A DNA stretch of 42,925 nt from Nonomuraea cavernae (GTDB lineage: Bacteria > Actinomycetota > Actinomycetes > Streptosporangiales > Streptosporangiaceae). The notes beneath the pieces were generated by a model. It was not told the origin of the DNA. It saw only the letters and a list, made by a program, of their open reading frames with translations, and searched no databases. The translations under genes and the position numbers were made by a program. The DNA lies in NCBI RefSeq assembly GCF_014646355.1, contig NZ_BMNH01000046.1, forward strand, positions 1-42,925, in the 5' to 3' direction. How positions within the stretch are numbered: the first letter of the stretch is position 1; each line of letters opens with the position of its first letter. Below, one piece after another: positions 16,801-24,005 of this stretch.

Positions 16801-17608
16801 CGACCAGGGGTTCCGCACCCTGGCCCGGCAGGTGGGCACCGGCAACGGGCTGGCCGACCTCGCCCGCGCCGACGCCGACCACCGCATCACCTACGCCGCC
16901 ACCCAGGCGCACCCGCAGACCACCATCACCAGCCCCGAGTGGGCGGGCATCGAGACCAGCGAACGCCAGTACAGCGCCTTCACCATCAACACCGAGCACG
17001 GCAAGCCCTGGCACACCCTGACCGGGCGCATGCACTTCTTCCTCGACCACGACTGGATCGCCGAGCTCGGCGAGAACCTGCCGACGTACCGGCCGCCGCT
17101 GAACATGCACCGGCTGTTCGGAGAGCCCGTCCTCGGCCCGGACGGCGCGCGCGAGGTGACCGTGCGCTATCTCACCCCGCACAACAAGTGGTCCATCCAC
17201 TCCGAATACCAGGACAACCTGATCATGCTGTCGCTGTCGCGGGGCGGTCAGGTCATCTGGATCAGCCCGCAGGACGCCGAGGCCATCGGCGTCGCCGACA
17301 ACGACTGGATCGAGGCGGTCAACCGCAACGGCGTGGTGGTCGCCCGGGCCATCGTGTCCTACCGGATGCCGGCCGGGACGGTCTACATGCACCACGCCCA
17401 GGACCGCGTCATCGCCGTCCCCAAGAGCGAGACCACCGGACGGCGGGGCGGCATCCACAACTCGCTGACCCGCGTGCTCGTCAAACCCACCCATTTCATC
17501 GGTGGATACGCCCAGCTCTCCTTCTTCCCCAACTACATGGGCCCGGTCGGCACCCAGCGTGACGAGATCACGGTGATCCGGCGGCGGGCACAGAAGGTCG
17601 AGTACTGA
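13898..17608 (+). CDS. narG: Respiratory nitrate reductase alpha subunit
   Basis: A 1236-residue molybdenum enzyme, full length for NarG. The FS0 iron-sulphur ligands His63, Cys67, Cys71 and Cys106 (STHGVNCTGSCSW, EPRGCPRGA) have exactly the spacing of E. coli His49, Cys53, Cys57 and Cys92. SFYDWYADLP (about 229-238) contains the Asp that ligates molybdenum in NarG. NarG reduces nitrate to nitrite on the cytoplasmic side, taking electrons from NarH. There is no Tat signal, as expected for membrane-anchored cytoplasmic Nar. The ATG at 13898 gives the family-typical N-terminus. It overlaps narH by one base. Confidence 0.97.
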   Translation: MVNERTAEEPKEGATSALLRIGHFFSRGTYSDDLRDVSYRGGRAGEVFYRDRWAHDKIVRSTHGVNCTGSCSWKVYVKDGIITWETQEIDYPTAGPDRPEYEPRGCPRGAAFSWYTYHPTRVRYPYARGVLVEMYREARRRLGDPVLAWADVVGDPERRRRYQQARGKGGLVRTTWDEALEMIAAAHVHTIKTHGPDRIAGFTPIPGQSMLSHAIGTRFLSLIGGQALSFYDWYADLPVASPQVFGDQTDVPVSGDWWDAAYLMMWGSNVPVTRTPDAHWMVEARYNGQKVVVVSPDYADNSKFADDWLHPHPGTDGALAHAMGQVILREYFVDRQVPYFLDYVRRFTDMPFLVRLEEKDGSYVPGRFLRATDLGGEHAAAENAEWRTVLLDEATGALVVPSGTVADRWSHEDGRWNLDLGDVLPRLTLHGLPDAVGAEVLLPRFDTADGSGAVLRRGVPARRLTPGGPLVTTVYDLMLARYGVARDGVPGDWPTGYDDAASPGTPAWQETITSVPAAAAIRTAREFAMTAESTNGRCMILMGAGTNHWFHSETTYRNFITLLLITGCIGRNGGGWAHYVGQEKCRPLTGWTTLATANDWKRPSRQMIGTGFFFLNTDQWRYDHFRADVLTSPLGKGHLAGMTAVDVLAQSARLGWMPSYPTFDRNPLDLADEARASGRDPGEHVAGELAAGRLKFCAEDPDHPDNWPRILIAWRANLLGSSAKGAEYFQRHLLGTLSNLRATEAPEDVRPRDVRWRDPAPEGKLDLLLSLDFRMTSTTLLSDIVLPAATWYEKHDLNATDMHPFVHSFNPAVEPPWQARTDFEIFNDIADGVAELAGEHLGTRYDLVATPFQHDTPGELGNPTGVAQDWRADGSTPVPGRTMPSVTVVERDYTAIAAQMRTLGPLAESKGVPCKGVNYQVDHEVRLLGQTNGVARGGLADGLPLIDTGKKACEAILALSGSTNGRLADQGFRTLARQVGTGNGLADLARADADHRITYAATQAHPQTTITSPEWAGIETSERQYSAFTINTEHGKPWHTLTGRMHFFLDHDWIAELGENLPTYRPPLNMHRLFGEPVLGPDGAREVTVRYLTPHNKWSIHSEYQDNLIMLSLSRGGQVIWISPQDAEAIGVADNDWIEAVNRNGVVVARAIVSYRMPAGTVYMHHAQDRVIAVPKSETTGRRGGIHNSLTRVLVKPTHFIGGYAQLSFFPNYMGPVGTQRDEITVIRRRAQKVEY

Positions 17609-19371
17609 TGCGCGTCATGGCCCAGATCTGCATGGTGATGAACCTCGACAAGTGCATCGGGTGTCACACCTGCTCGGTCACCTGCAAGCAGACGTGGACG
17701 AGCCGGTCCGGCGTCGAGTACGTGTGGTTCAACAACGTGGAGACGCGCCCCGGGCAGGGCTATCCACGCCGCTACGAGGACCAGGAACGCTGGCGGGGAG
17801 GCTGGAAGCTGACCTCGCGGGGCCGGCTGGTCCCCAAGGCGGGCGGCCGGATGCGCCGGCTGGCGAGCATCTTCGCCAACCCGCTGCTGCCCAACATCCG
17901 CGACTACTACGAGCCGTGGACCTACGACTACAACGACCTGTTCGACACCCCCGCCGGTGACGACTTCCCGGTGGCGGCGCCCCGCTCGCTCCTCAGCGGC
18001 AAGCGGATGGACAACATCACCTGGTCGGCCAACTGGGACGACGACCTGGGCGGCATGCCGCAGCACCAGGGCGACGACGTCGTCCTGCAGCGGATCCAGG
18101 ACAAGGTGCGCACGGAGCTCGAGCAGACCTTCATGTTCTACCTGCCGCGCATCTGTGAGCACTGCATCAACCCGTCGTGCGTGGCGTCCTGCCCGTCGGG
18201 CGCGCTGTACAAGCGCGTGGAGGACGGGATCGTGCTGGTCGACCAGGACCGCTGTCGCGGCTGGCGGATGTGCGTCACGGGCTGCCCGTACAAGAAGATG
18301 TACTTCAACCACCGCACCGGCAAGGCCGAGAAGTGCACCTTCTGCTTCCCGCGCGTCGAGGTCGGCCAGCCCACCGTCTGCTCCGAGACCTGCGTCGGCC
18401 GGTTGCGCTACATCGGCGTGTTGCTGTACGACGCCGACCGGGCGCCGGAGGCCGCGGCCACCCCGCGCGAGCAGGACCTCTACCCGGCGCAGCTCAGCCT
18501 GTTCCTCGACCCGCACGACCCGGAAGTGCGGCGGGCCGCCGAGCGGGCGGGCATCCCGCACGACTGGATCCAGGCGGCCCGCCGTTCGCCCGTCTACGAC
18601 CTGATCGCCACCTACGGCGTGGCGCTGCCGCTGCATCCGGAGTACCGCACGCTGCCGATGGTCTGGTACGTGCCTCCGCTGTCGCCCGTGGTGGAGGCGA
18701 TCACCGCCTCGGGCCACGACGGCGAGGACTACCAGAACCTGTTCGGCGCCATCGACACGCTCCGCATCCCGGTCTCCTACCTGGCCGAGCTCTTCACGGC
18801 GGGCGACCCGGCCCCCGTCGAGCTGGCGTTGCGACGGCTGGCCGCGATGCGCTCCCACCGGCGGCGGATCAACCTCGGCGAGCCGGTCGACCCGGAGATC
18901 GCCGCTTCGGTCGGCTTCGGCGTCGAGAAGCTGGACAGCATGTTCCGGCTGCTCGCCCTGGCGAAGTACGAGGAGCGCTACGTCATCCCGACGGCCGCCG
19001 CCGGAGACGTACGGAACCTGGAGGAGACCGCGCTGAGCGGATGCAGCCTCGACTACGAGGGCGGTCCGGGGATGGGCGGCACCGAGACGTCGGGGCCGTT
19101 CGGTGAGGCGTCCGGCCGGCCGGCGCCCCTGTCCGTGGAGACCTTCCACGGCCTGCGCGAACGCCAGACCTCGGAGTCGGCCGCCGACACCTCCGGCCAC
19201 AGGGGCCGGATCAACCTGCTCAACTGGGACGGCCGCGGCCTTCCCGAGGGGCTGTTCCCGTACCGGTCGCAAGGCGGCGACGGCCCCCGAGGCGGTCAGG
19301 TGGACAAGGGCGAGGGGCTGGGCGCCGAACCGGGCGAGATCAGCGAGCGGCGCAAGCGCGAGGAGTCGTGA
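17608..19371 (+). CDS. narH: Respiratory nitrate reductase beta subunit
   Basis: A 587-residue iron-sulphur protein passing electrons from NarI to NarG. The first cluster ligands are Cys16, Cys19, Cys22 and Cys26 (DKCIGCHTCSVTCKQTW). Later groups include ICEHCINPSCVASCPSG and CRGWRMCVTGCPYKK, where Trp replaces a cysteine as in the NarH [3Fe-4S] site. The last 80 or so residues (about 500-587, glycine-, arginine- and serine-rich, hydrophilic) extend past the usual core and look disordered. The start overlaps the narG stop (TGATG); the stop overlaps the narJ ATG by one base. Confidence 0.96.
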   Translation: MRVMAQICMVMNLDKCIGCHTCSVTCKQTWTSRSGVEYVWFNNVETRPGQGYPRRYEDQERWRGGWKLTSRGRLVPKAGGRMRRLASIFANPLLPNIRDYYEPWTYDYNDLFDTPAGDDFPVAAPRSLLSGKRMDNITWSANWDDDLGGMPQHQGDDVVLQRIQDKVRTELEQTFMFYLPRICEHCINPSCVASCPSGALYKRVEDGIVLVDQDRCRGWRMCVTGCPYKKMYFNHRTGKAEKCTFCFPRVEVGQPTVCSETCVGRLRYIGVLLYDADRAPEAAATPREQDLYPAQLSLFLDPHDPEVRRAAERAGIPHDWIQAARRSPVYDLIATYGVALPLHPEYRTLPMVWYVPPLSPVVEAITASGHDGEDYQNLFGAIDTLRIPVSYLAELFTAGDPAPVELALRRLAAMRSHRRRINLGEPVDPEIAASVGFGVEKLDSMFRLLALAKYEERYVIPTAAAGDVRNLEETALSGCSLDYEGGPGMGGTETSGPFGEASGRPAPLSVETFHGLRERQTSESAADTSGHRGRINLLNWDGRGLPEGLFPYRSQGGDGPRGGQVDKGEGLGAEPGEISERRKREES

Positions 19372-20051
19372 TGAGGCCACCATGGACCTCGCGGCGACCC
19401 GAGCTGTCCGCCGACGGCGTGGCCGTGGTGCGCCGGGCGGCCGGGCTGTGCCTGCGCTACCCCGACCAGGCCCTGCTCGACCGGCTGCCGCTGATCCGGG
19501 CCGCGCTCGCCGAGACCGGCGCGCATCCGCCGGTGGCCGCCGTCGCCGAGTTCGCCGAGCACCTGGCGGGCCAGGAGCCGCTGCGGGCCGAGGAGCACTA
19601 CGTGTCGGTCTTCGACATCCGCAACCGCCGCTCGCTGCACCTGACCTGGTGGACCGACGGCGACACCCGCCGCCGGGGGTTCTCCCTCGCCGCGATCAAG
19701 GCGCGCTACCGGGCGCACGGCCTGACGCCTCCGGGCAGCGACGAGCTGCCCGACTACCTGCCCGTCGTCCTCGATTACGCGACCCTGGAGCGCGAGGACG
19801 GGACCGAGCTGCTCCAGGAACACCGGGCCGGGCTCGAACTGCTGAAGTTCGCCCTGATCAAGGTCGCCACTCCGTACGCGCGGCTGCTGGAAGCGGTGTG
19901 CGGCACGCTGCCCGGGGCCTCTCCCCGCACCGCTGAGGAGGCCACCCGGATGGCCCGCCGCCCGCTCGACGGCGGCCCGGAACTGGTCGGGCTGGGCACC
20001 ATCGGACTCCCCTCGTCGCATCCCATCGCCACCACCGGGGGTCTCACGTGA
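19371..20051 (+). CDS. narJ: Nitrate reductase assembly chaperone
   Basis: A 226-residue helical protein of the NarJ/TorD type (VVRRAAGLCLRYPDQALLDR, EEHYVSVFDIRNRRSLHLTW, then LPDYLPVVLDYATLERE). NarJ is a dedicated chaperone that binds NarG while the Mo cofactor is inserted and is not part of the finished enzyme. The FDIRNRRSLHLTWW and DYLPVVLDY segments are the diagnostic ones. AGGAG at 19361-19365 supports the ATG at 19371; an adjacent GTG at 19368 is an alternative. It lies between narH and narI as in most nar operons. Confidence 0.93.
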   Translation: MRPPWTSRRPELSADGVAVVRRAAGLCLRYPDQALLDRLPLIRAALAETGAHPPVAAVAEFAEHLAGQEPLRAEEHYVSVFDIRNRRSLHLTWWTDGDTRRRGFSLAAIKARYRAHGLTPPGSDELPDYLPVVLDYATLEREDGTELLQEHRAGLELLKFALIKVATPYARLLEAVCGTLPGASPRTAEEATRMARRPLDGGPELVGLGTIGLPSSHPIATTGGLT

Positions 20052-20108
20052 TCTCGTCCGCGCCGGGCCGGAGCCGCCAGGCCCTGCCCACTTCGATGGT
20101 GAGGGTCC

Positions 20109-20846
20109 ATGATGCCCTCGCCCATTGACATCTTCCTGTGGGGAGCCTTTCCCTACATCGCCGTGGCGATCCTGGTCACCGGCCTCATCTGGCGCTACCG
20201 CTACGACAAGTTCGGCTGGACGACCCGCTCGTCCGAGCTGTACGAGTCGCGGCTGCTGCGGTGGGGCAGCCCGATGTTCCACATGGGGCTGCTCATCGTG
20301 CTGCTGGGCCACCTTCTCGGCCTGTTCGTCCCGCAGAGCTGGACGAGCGCGATCGGGCTCAGCGAGAACATCTACCACTCCCTGGCGCTCTGGCTCGGCA
20401 TCGCCGCCGGCGTGCTGACCTACGCCGGCATCGTCCTGCTCGTCTGGCGGCGGCGCACCACCGGGCCGGTCTTCCTGGCCACCACCGTCAACGACAAGAT
20501 CATGTACATCTTCCTGGTCGCGGCGCTGACGTTCGGGCTGGCCGCCACGCTGATCAACGCCGCGACGCTGCACTACAACTACCGCATCGACCTCTCGCCC
20601 TGGGTGCGCAGCCTCTTCGTGTTCCAGCCCGAGGTGGCGCTCATGGCGCGCACGCCGATCGAGTACCGCATCCACGCGATCTCCGGGCTGCTGCTGTTCG
20701 CGATCCTGCCGTTCACCCGGCTGGTCCACGCGTTCGCCGCGCCCGTGCAGTACCTGTTCCGGCCGTACATCGTCTACCGGGCCCGCGACCCGCAGAACAT
20801 CGGCACCGCGGCGCTCCGGCCGGGCTGGAAACGGAGCGACGTTTGA
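20109..20846 (+). CDS. narI: Respiratory nitrate reductase gamma subunit (cytochrome b)
   Basis: A 245-residue membrane protein with five hydrophobic helices. It oxidises menaquinol and passes electrons through two b hemes to NarH. The heme ligands are predicted as His58, His68, His189 and His207 (SPMFHMGLLIVLLGHLLG, YRIHAISGLLL, FTRLVHAFA), each exactly two positions beyond the E. coli ligands His56, His66, His187 and His205. Two adjacent ATG codons occur at 20109 and 20112. A 57-base gap separates it from narJ. Its stop overlaps the TTG of the next gene, so the HPP protein is translated from the same message. Confidence 0.96.
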   Translation: MMPSPIDIFLWGAFPYIAVAILVTGLIWRYRYDKFGWTTRSSELYESRLLRWGSPMFHMGLLIVLLGHLLGLFVPQSWTSAIGLSENIYHSLALWLGIAAGVLTYAGIVLLVWRRRTTGPVFLATTVNDKIMYIFLVAALTFGLAATLINAATLHYNYRIDLSPWVRSLFVFQPEVALMARTPIEYRIHAISGLLLFAILPFTRLVHAFAAPVQYLFRPYIVYRARDPQNIGTAALRPGWKRSDV

Positions 20847-21418
20847 CCCGCGGGGCGAAGCCCTACCACCTGGAGTCGTTGGAGGACCGGTATCCCACGT
20901 GGGTGGTGCGTTCGCTCTACACGGGCGTCAACAGCTTCATCTCGATCTTCCTCATGGCGATCATCGCCTACAACACCGACGCCCCGTTCGTCTTCCCGTC
21001 CCTGGGCCCCACGGCCTTCCTGCTCTTCTACACGCCGCTGGCGGCCGCGTCCTCGCCGCACAACGCCCTGGTCGGACACCTGATCGGCGTACTGGCCGGT
21101 TGGTTCTCGCTCGCGGTCACCGGCCTGCTCGCCGTGCCGCCCGACCTGGAGAAGATCGACTGGCAGCGGATCCTGGCCTGCGCCATCGCGCTCGGCCTGA
21201 CCTGTGGGCTGATGCCGGTCTTCCAGGCGGCGCATCCGCCGGCCGGCGCCACCACGCTGATCGTCTCGCTGGGCCTGCTGCGAACCCCCGACCACCTGCT
21301 GATCATGATGGTCGCGGTGTTCGTCATCGTCCTGCAGGGCTTCGTCATCAACCGGGCGGCCGGCCTGCCGTACCCGACGTGGCGAAAGCGGGCGAAGAAC
21401 GCGCCGCCGGACGACTGA
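20843..21418 (+). CDS. HPP-family membrane protein, candidate nitrite/nitrate carrier
   Basis: A 191-residue integral membrane protein with four to five helices. It contains FVFPSLGPTAFLLF and the defining HPP motif (QAAHPPAGATTLI, residues 131-133). Plant members of this family are reported nitrite transporters of the chloroplast envelope. It begins with TTG at 20843, overlapping the narI stop by four bases, with GGAG at 20833-20836. It therefore belongs to the nar operon, and a role in moving nitrite or nitrate is the natural inference. No NarK-type transporter is visible in the window. The family is clear; the transport role is not proven for bacteria. Confidence 0.85.
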   Translation: MTRGAKPYHLESLEDRYPTWVVRSLYTGVNSFISIFLMAIIAYNTDAPFVFPSLGPTAFLLFYTPLAAASSPHNALVGHLIGVLAGWFSLAVTGLLAVPPDLEKIDWQRILACAIALGLTCGLMPVFQAAHPPAGATTLIVSLGLLRTPDHLLIMMVAVFVIVLQGFVINRAAGLPYPTWRKRAKNAPPDD

Positions 21419-21458
21419 CCGGCCGGCCAGGGCAGTTTTCGCTTCTGGCGCCAAGCCC

Positions 21459-21497
21459 TTGCATCCGGTACCCAGGTACGGGTTTACCGTCGAGGCA
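21459..21497 (+). promoter_or_regulatory. MerR-type promoter with 20-base spacer, probably leaderless
   Basis: A -35 TTGCAT (21459-21464) and a -10 TACCGT (21485-21490) are separated by 20 bases, the stretched spacing characteristic of MerR-activated promoters. Between them lies CCGGTAC-N4-GTACGGG (21465-21482, one mismatch), closely resembling classical MerR operators. Transcription would start about at 21497, the A of the next ATG, so the message is predicted to be leaderless. Confidence 0.75.
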
Positions 21498-21853
21498 TGA
21501 CCCATGACATCGCCCTCGACTTGGGATGGGCTCCCTCCGCCTGCACCCTGCCCACCGCCGAGCAACCGCTTCGCGTGGCCGAGTTCGACGCCTTGTTCGC
21601 CGACGCGCTGCGGGGCGTGGCGCGGCCGGAGCACACCCGGCTGCGCCTGGACCTCGCCTTCAGCCCGGACAACGCGGCGCGGGCGGCCGAACTGGCGGCC
21701 CGGGAGAACGGCTGCTGCTCCTTCTTCACCTTCACCCTCACCATCGCCGGCGGCGGCCTGGCGCTGGAGGTGACGGTGCCCGCGGAACAGACCGACGTGC
21801 TGGACGTGCTGCAGGCCCGCGCGGGCACCCCTGAGGCGGGACCACCGGCGTGA
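21497..21853 (+). CDS. Small protein with Cys-Cys motif, co-transcribed with MerR
   Basis: A 118-residue soluble protein. An N-terminal Cys16 is followed by AARENGCCSFFTFTLTIAGG with vicinal Cys73-Cys74 and a C-terminal strand LALEVTVPAEQTDVLDVL. I do not recognise a characterised family, although similar small proteins precede MerR genes in actinobacteria. The vicinal cysteines would suit binding of a thiophilic metal or metalloid; that is an inference. It is the first gene behind the MerR-type promoter and its stop overlaps the MerR start codon (GTGA). Confidence 0.7.
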   Translation: MTHDIALDLGWAPSACTLPTAEQPLRVAEFDALFADALRGVARPEHTRLRLDLAFSPDNAARAAELAARENGCCSFFTFTLTIAGGGLALEVTVPAEQTDVLDVLQARAGTPEAGPPA

Positions 21854-22305
21854 GACGGCACCTCGACCCGCAGGACCCGGCCGGGCCGTACCTGCGCAGC
21901 GGGCAGGTGGCCGAGCAGGCCGGGGTCAACCCGCAGACCCTGCGCTACTACGAGCGCCGTGGGCTGATCGCCGAACCGCGGCGCAGCCCCGGCGGGCACC
22001 GCGCGTACCCACCGGAGACCGTCACCCTGCTGACGGTGATCAAAGCGGCGCAGCGGCTCGGCTTCACGCTGGAGGAGGTGGCCGAGCTGCTCGACACCGG
22101 CCGGCGCGGCCACCCCACTGCTGACCTGCGCGAGCGCGCCCAGGAGAAGATCGCCGAGGTGGACGCGCGGATCGCCGACCTGACCACCATCCGGTCCGCG
22201 CTGAGTGCGGTGGTGAGCGCCGGCTGCGACAGCCTGACCCACTGCACCTGCCCGGACTGCCCCTTGCCCTACGCCGACCTGGCCGAGGTCGGCGTAACCG
22301 GCTGA
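21850..22305 (+). CDS. MerR-family metal-type regulator
   Basis: A 151-residue regulator. The winged HTH is at about 14-82 (YLRSGQVAEQAGVNPQTLRY, YERRGLIAEPRRS, GGHRAYPPE). A long dimerisation helix and a Cys-rich tail follow (GCDSLTHCTCPDCPLP, Cys126, Cys132, Cys134, Cys137). The Hg-type MerR proteins use one Cys before the dimer helix and two after; the first seems absent here (His88 lies nearby), so the inducer may be another metal. It is probably autoregulated through the stretched promoter at 21459-21490. GTG start at 21850, coupled to the gene before it. Confidence 0.88.
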   Translation: MRRHLDPQDPAGPYLRSGQVAEQAGVNPQTLRYYERRGLIAEPRRSPGGHRAYPPETVTLLTVIKAAQRLGFTLEEVAELLDTGRRGHPTADLRERAQEKIAEVDARIADLTTIRSALSAVVSAGCDSLTHCTCPDCPLPYADLAEVGVTG

Positions 22306-22318
22306 GTGCGGGCTCGCC

Positions 22319-23860
22319 TCACCGATCCGGGCCGGGACCTCGTCGGGCCGCGCCGCGCTGTACGGCTATCGCCGCCCCGAGGGCGAGGGCGGCGTATCCG
22401 CAGGTCACGGCCAAACCTGCCCATGGCGGGAGCGGGTAGTAGAGCCCGAGCAGTGATGAGATCACGTCCACGTGCGCGAACGTGGGGACGCTCTGCGTGA
22501 TCGCGAATCCGGCGGCAGGGGTGATCATCAGCAGCCACGGCACCAGGCCCGCAGTCGCCAGCAGGTAGGGCACGACGATCAGCGTGATGGCCAGTCCGAT
22601 GGCGACGATGCCCCGCTTGACCAGCGCGGCCAGGCCCAGAGCCAGCACGGCGGCGGTCGCGGTCAGCGCCGCGTAGCCGACGATCACACGCAGCTCGGTC
22701 CCCAGGGTGATCGGCTGAATCGGGTTCTGATGGGCACGCAACAGCGCCAGGCCGACAGGAACCACGACCCCCGAGGACACCAGCCCCGCCACGAACGCGA
22801 CCGCGCCGACCACCACGGCCTTGGCCGCCAGCACCCGCGCCGGATGCCGCGCGACCGGCAGGCTGCTCCTGGCCGGCTCGCGCCGGTGTTCCGCCGTGAA
22901 GAACGTGACCGCCGCCACGAGCACCGGGATCAGCCCCAAGGCCCCGCCGATCAGCATGAGGTCCGCGCGCACACCACCCTCCACCGTGGCGGGCCCGATG
23001 TCACCACCGCCGGTCACGATGAGCTGGTCGCCGGACTCGACGACCCCGCCCGGGTGATGCGGGGTCTTGCCGTCGGACTCCATGACGACGCCGACGTCGT
23101 CGCGGCGCCACGGACCGTTCGCGCCCCGCAGCGAGATCTGGTCGAAGGTGGCCGTGGTCGCGGAGAAGGCCTTCGCCATCTCCCACAACGCGCCTGGCGA
23201 GGTGGCGAACAGCCCGATCTCGACCGTCTCCGGCAGCCCGGTCAGCGTGACCGTGCCGATCTCGGCCCACGTCTTGCCGTCGTCTGATTCGTAGCCGGTG
23301 ACGGTGTCGCCCGACCTGGTCAGCCGCAGCCACTGCGGGCCATTATGAGGACCGCCGGGCACGTCGTGGATGTAGTTGTACTGCATCCGCACACCGTGGG
23401 CTCCGGTGAGCATGACAGCGGCATACGGTGTGCCCTGCGTGAGGCTCTGCCTGACCAGGAGCCCGGCCTTCGCCCACGGCACCACCCCCTCCTTGACGTT
23501 GCGCACCCCGGGTACGACGTCCGGCAGCCGGATCTGCCCGGTCATGTCCGACACGCGGGCGGTGATGCTGCCGTTCCCCTGGAGCGGCTGGTGCACGAAG
23601 TAGTACTTGTCCCTCACTGCCGTACCGTCGGGACCCACCAATGGCGCAGGGCAGGGGCCCTCTCCTTTCCCGGTCACGCAGGCGCTGCGGGCGCCCCCGG
23701 CGATCAGCAGTCCGAGCGACACGGTGACCAGTACGGAGGCCGCCATGGCCAGCACCCAGCCCCGCGCGGAGCGGAACCTGGTCCACTCCTCGCGCAGCAT
23801 CTGTGGGAAGCCGTCCCGCCCGGCCCGCCGGCTGGATCGGTAAGGCGTGCATGAACTCAT
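22319..23860 (-). CDS. ABC-2-type permease with large extracellular domain
   Basis: A 513-residue membrane protein. The cytoplasmic N-terminus reads GFPQMLREEWTRFRSARGW, typical of ABC-2 permeases, with TM1 at about 34-55. An outside domain of some 240 residues follows, with a concanavalin-like (DUF1349-like) look: WAKAGLLVRQSLTQGTPYAA, WLRLTRSGDTVTGYESDDG and TVEIGLFATSPG. Five more helices follow. Start chosen at 23860 (MSSCTPYRSS); an inner Met at 23800 is possible. No ATPase gene is adjacent, although ABC-2 permeases need one. It is divergent from a two-component pair that probably controls it. Confidence 0.8.
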   Translation of the reverse strand: MSSCTPYRSSRRAGRDGFPQMLREEWTRFRSARGWVLAMAASVLVTVSLGLLIAGGARSACVTGKGEGPCPAPLVGPDGTAVRDKYYFVHQPLQGNGSITARVSDMTGQIRLPDVVPGVRNVKEGVVPWAKAGLLVRQSLTQGTPYAAVMLTGAHGVRMQYNYIHDVPGGPHNGPQWLRLTRSGDTVTGYESDDGKTWAEIGTVTLTGLPETVEIGLFATSPGALWEMAKAFSATTATFDQISLRGANGPWRRDDVGVVMESDGKTPHHPGGVVESGDQLIVTGGGDIGPATVEGGVRADLMLIGGALGLIPVLVAAVTFFTAEHRREPARSSLPVARHPARVLAAKAVVVGAVAFVAGLVSSGVVVPVGLALLRAHQNPIQPITLGTELRVIVGYAALTATAAVLALGLAALVKRGIVAIGLAITLIVVPYLLATAGLVPWLLMITPAAGFAITQSVPTFAHVDVISSLLGLYYPLPPWAGLAVTCGYAALALGAAIAVQRGAARRGPGPDR

Positions 23861-23888
23861 GCCGACGGTTGTACGGGGCACCCGGTTC

Positions 23889-23919
23889 CAGCCGGGTCGC
23901 AGCCGCCGCGACCCGGCTG
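23889..23919. promoter_or_regulatory. Perfect 12+7+12 inverted repeat between permease and regulator
   Basis: CAGCCGGGTCGC and GCGACCCGGCTG flank a 7-base centre in the divergent 145-base gap. It lies 29 bases from the permease start. It could be an operator for the adjacent response regulator or a structured leader of the permease message; symmetry alone does not decide. Confidence 0.5.
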
Positions 23920-24005
23920 CGACCGGGGATCTGGCATCGTTGAGCCATGTCACCTCGACCTGGCGGCCGGTTCGGCCGTCCCGCCCGCGCGACGACCGGC
24001 GGCGA

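Noticed and set aside
13844..17494. A 1216-codon open frame on the minus strand opposite narG
   Set aside because: It is a shadow caused by third-position GC bias. The plus-strand NarG has all cofactor ligands at exact spacing, and the minus frame shows no family.
17533..19383. A 616-codon minus-strand frame opposite narH
   Set aside because: Shadow of narH; composition is repetitive Val/Arg/Gly without motifs.
19296..20729. A 477-codon minus-strand frame opposite narJ and narI
   Set aside because: It covers the verified narJ and narI genes and has no recognisable domain.
21415..21440. Terminator at the end of the nar operon
   Set aside because: CTGACC/GGCCAG pairing has a mismatch and overlaps a simple CCGGCCGG run; too weak to list.
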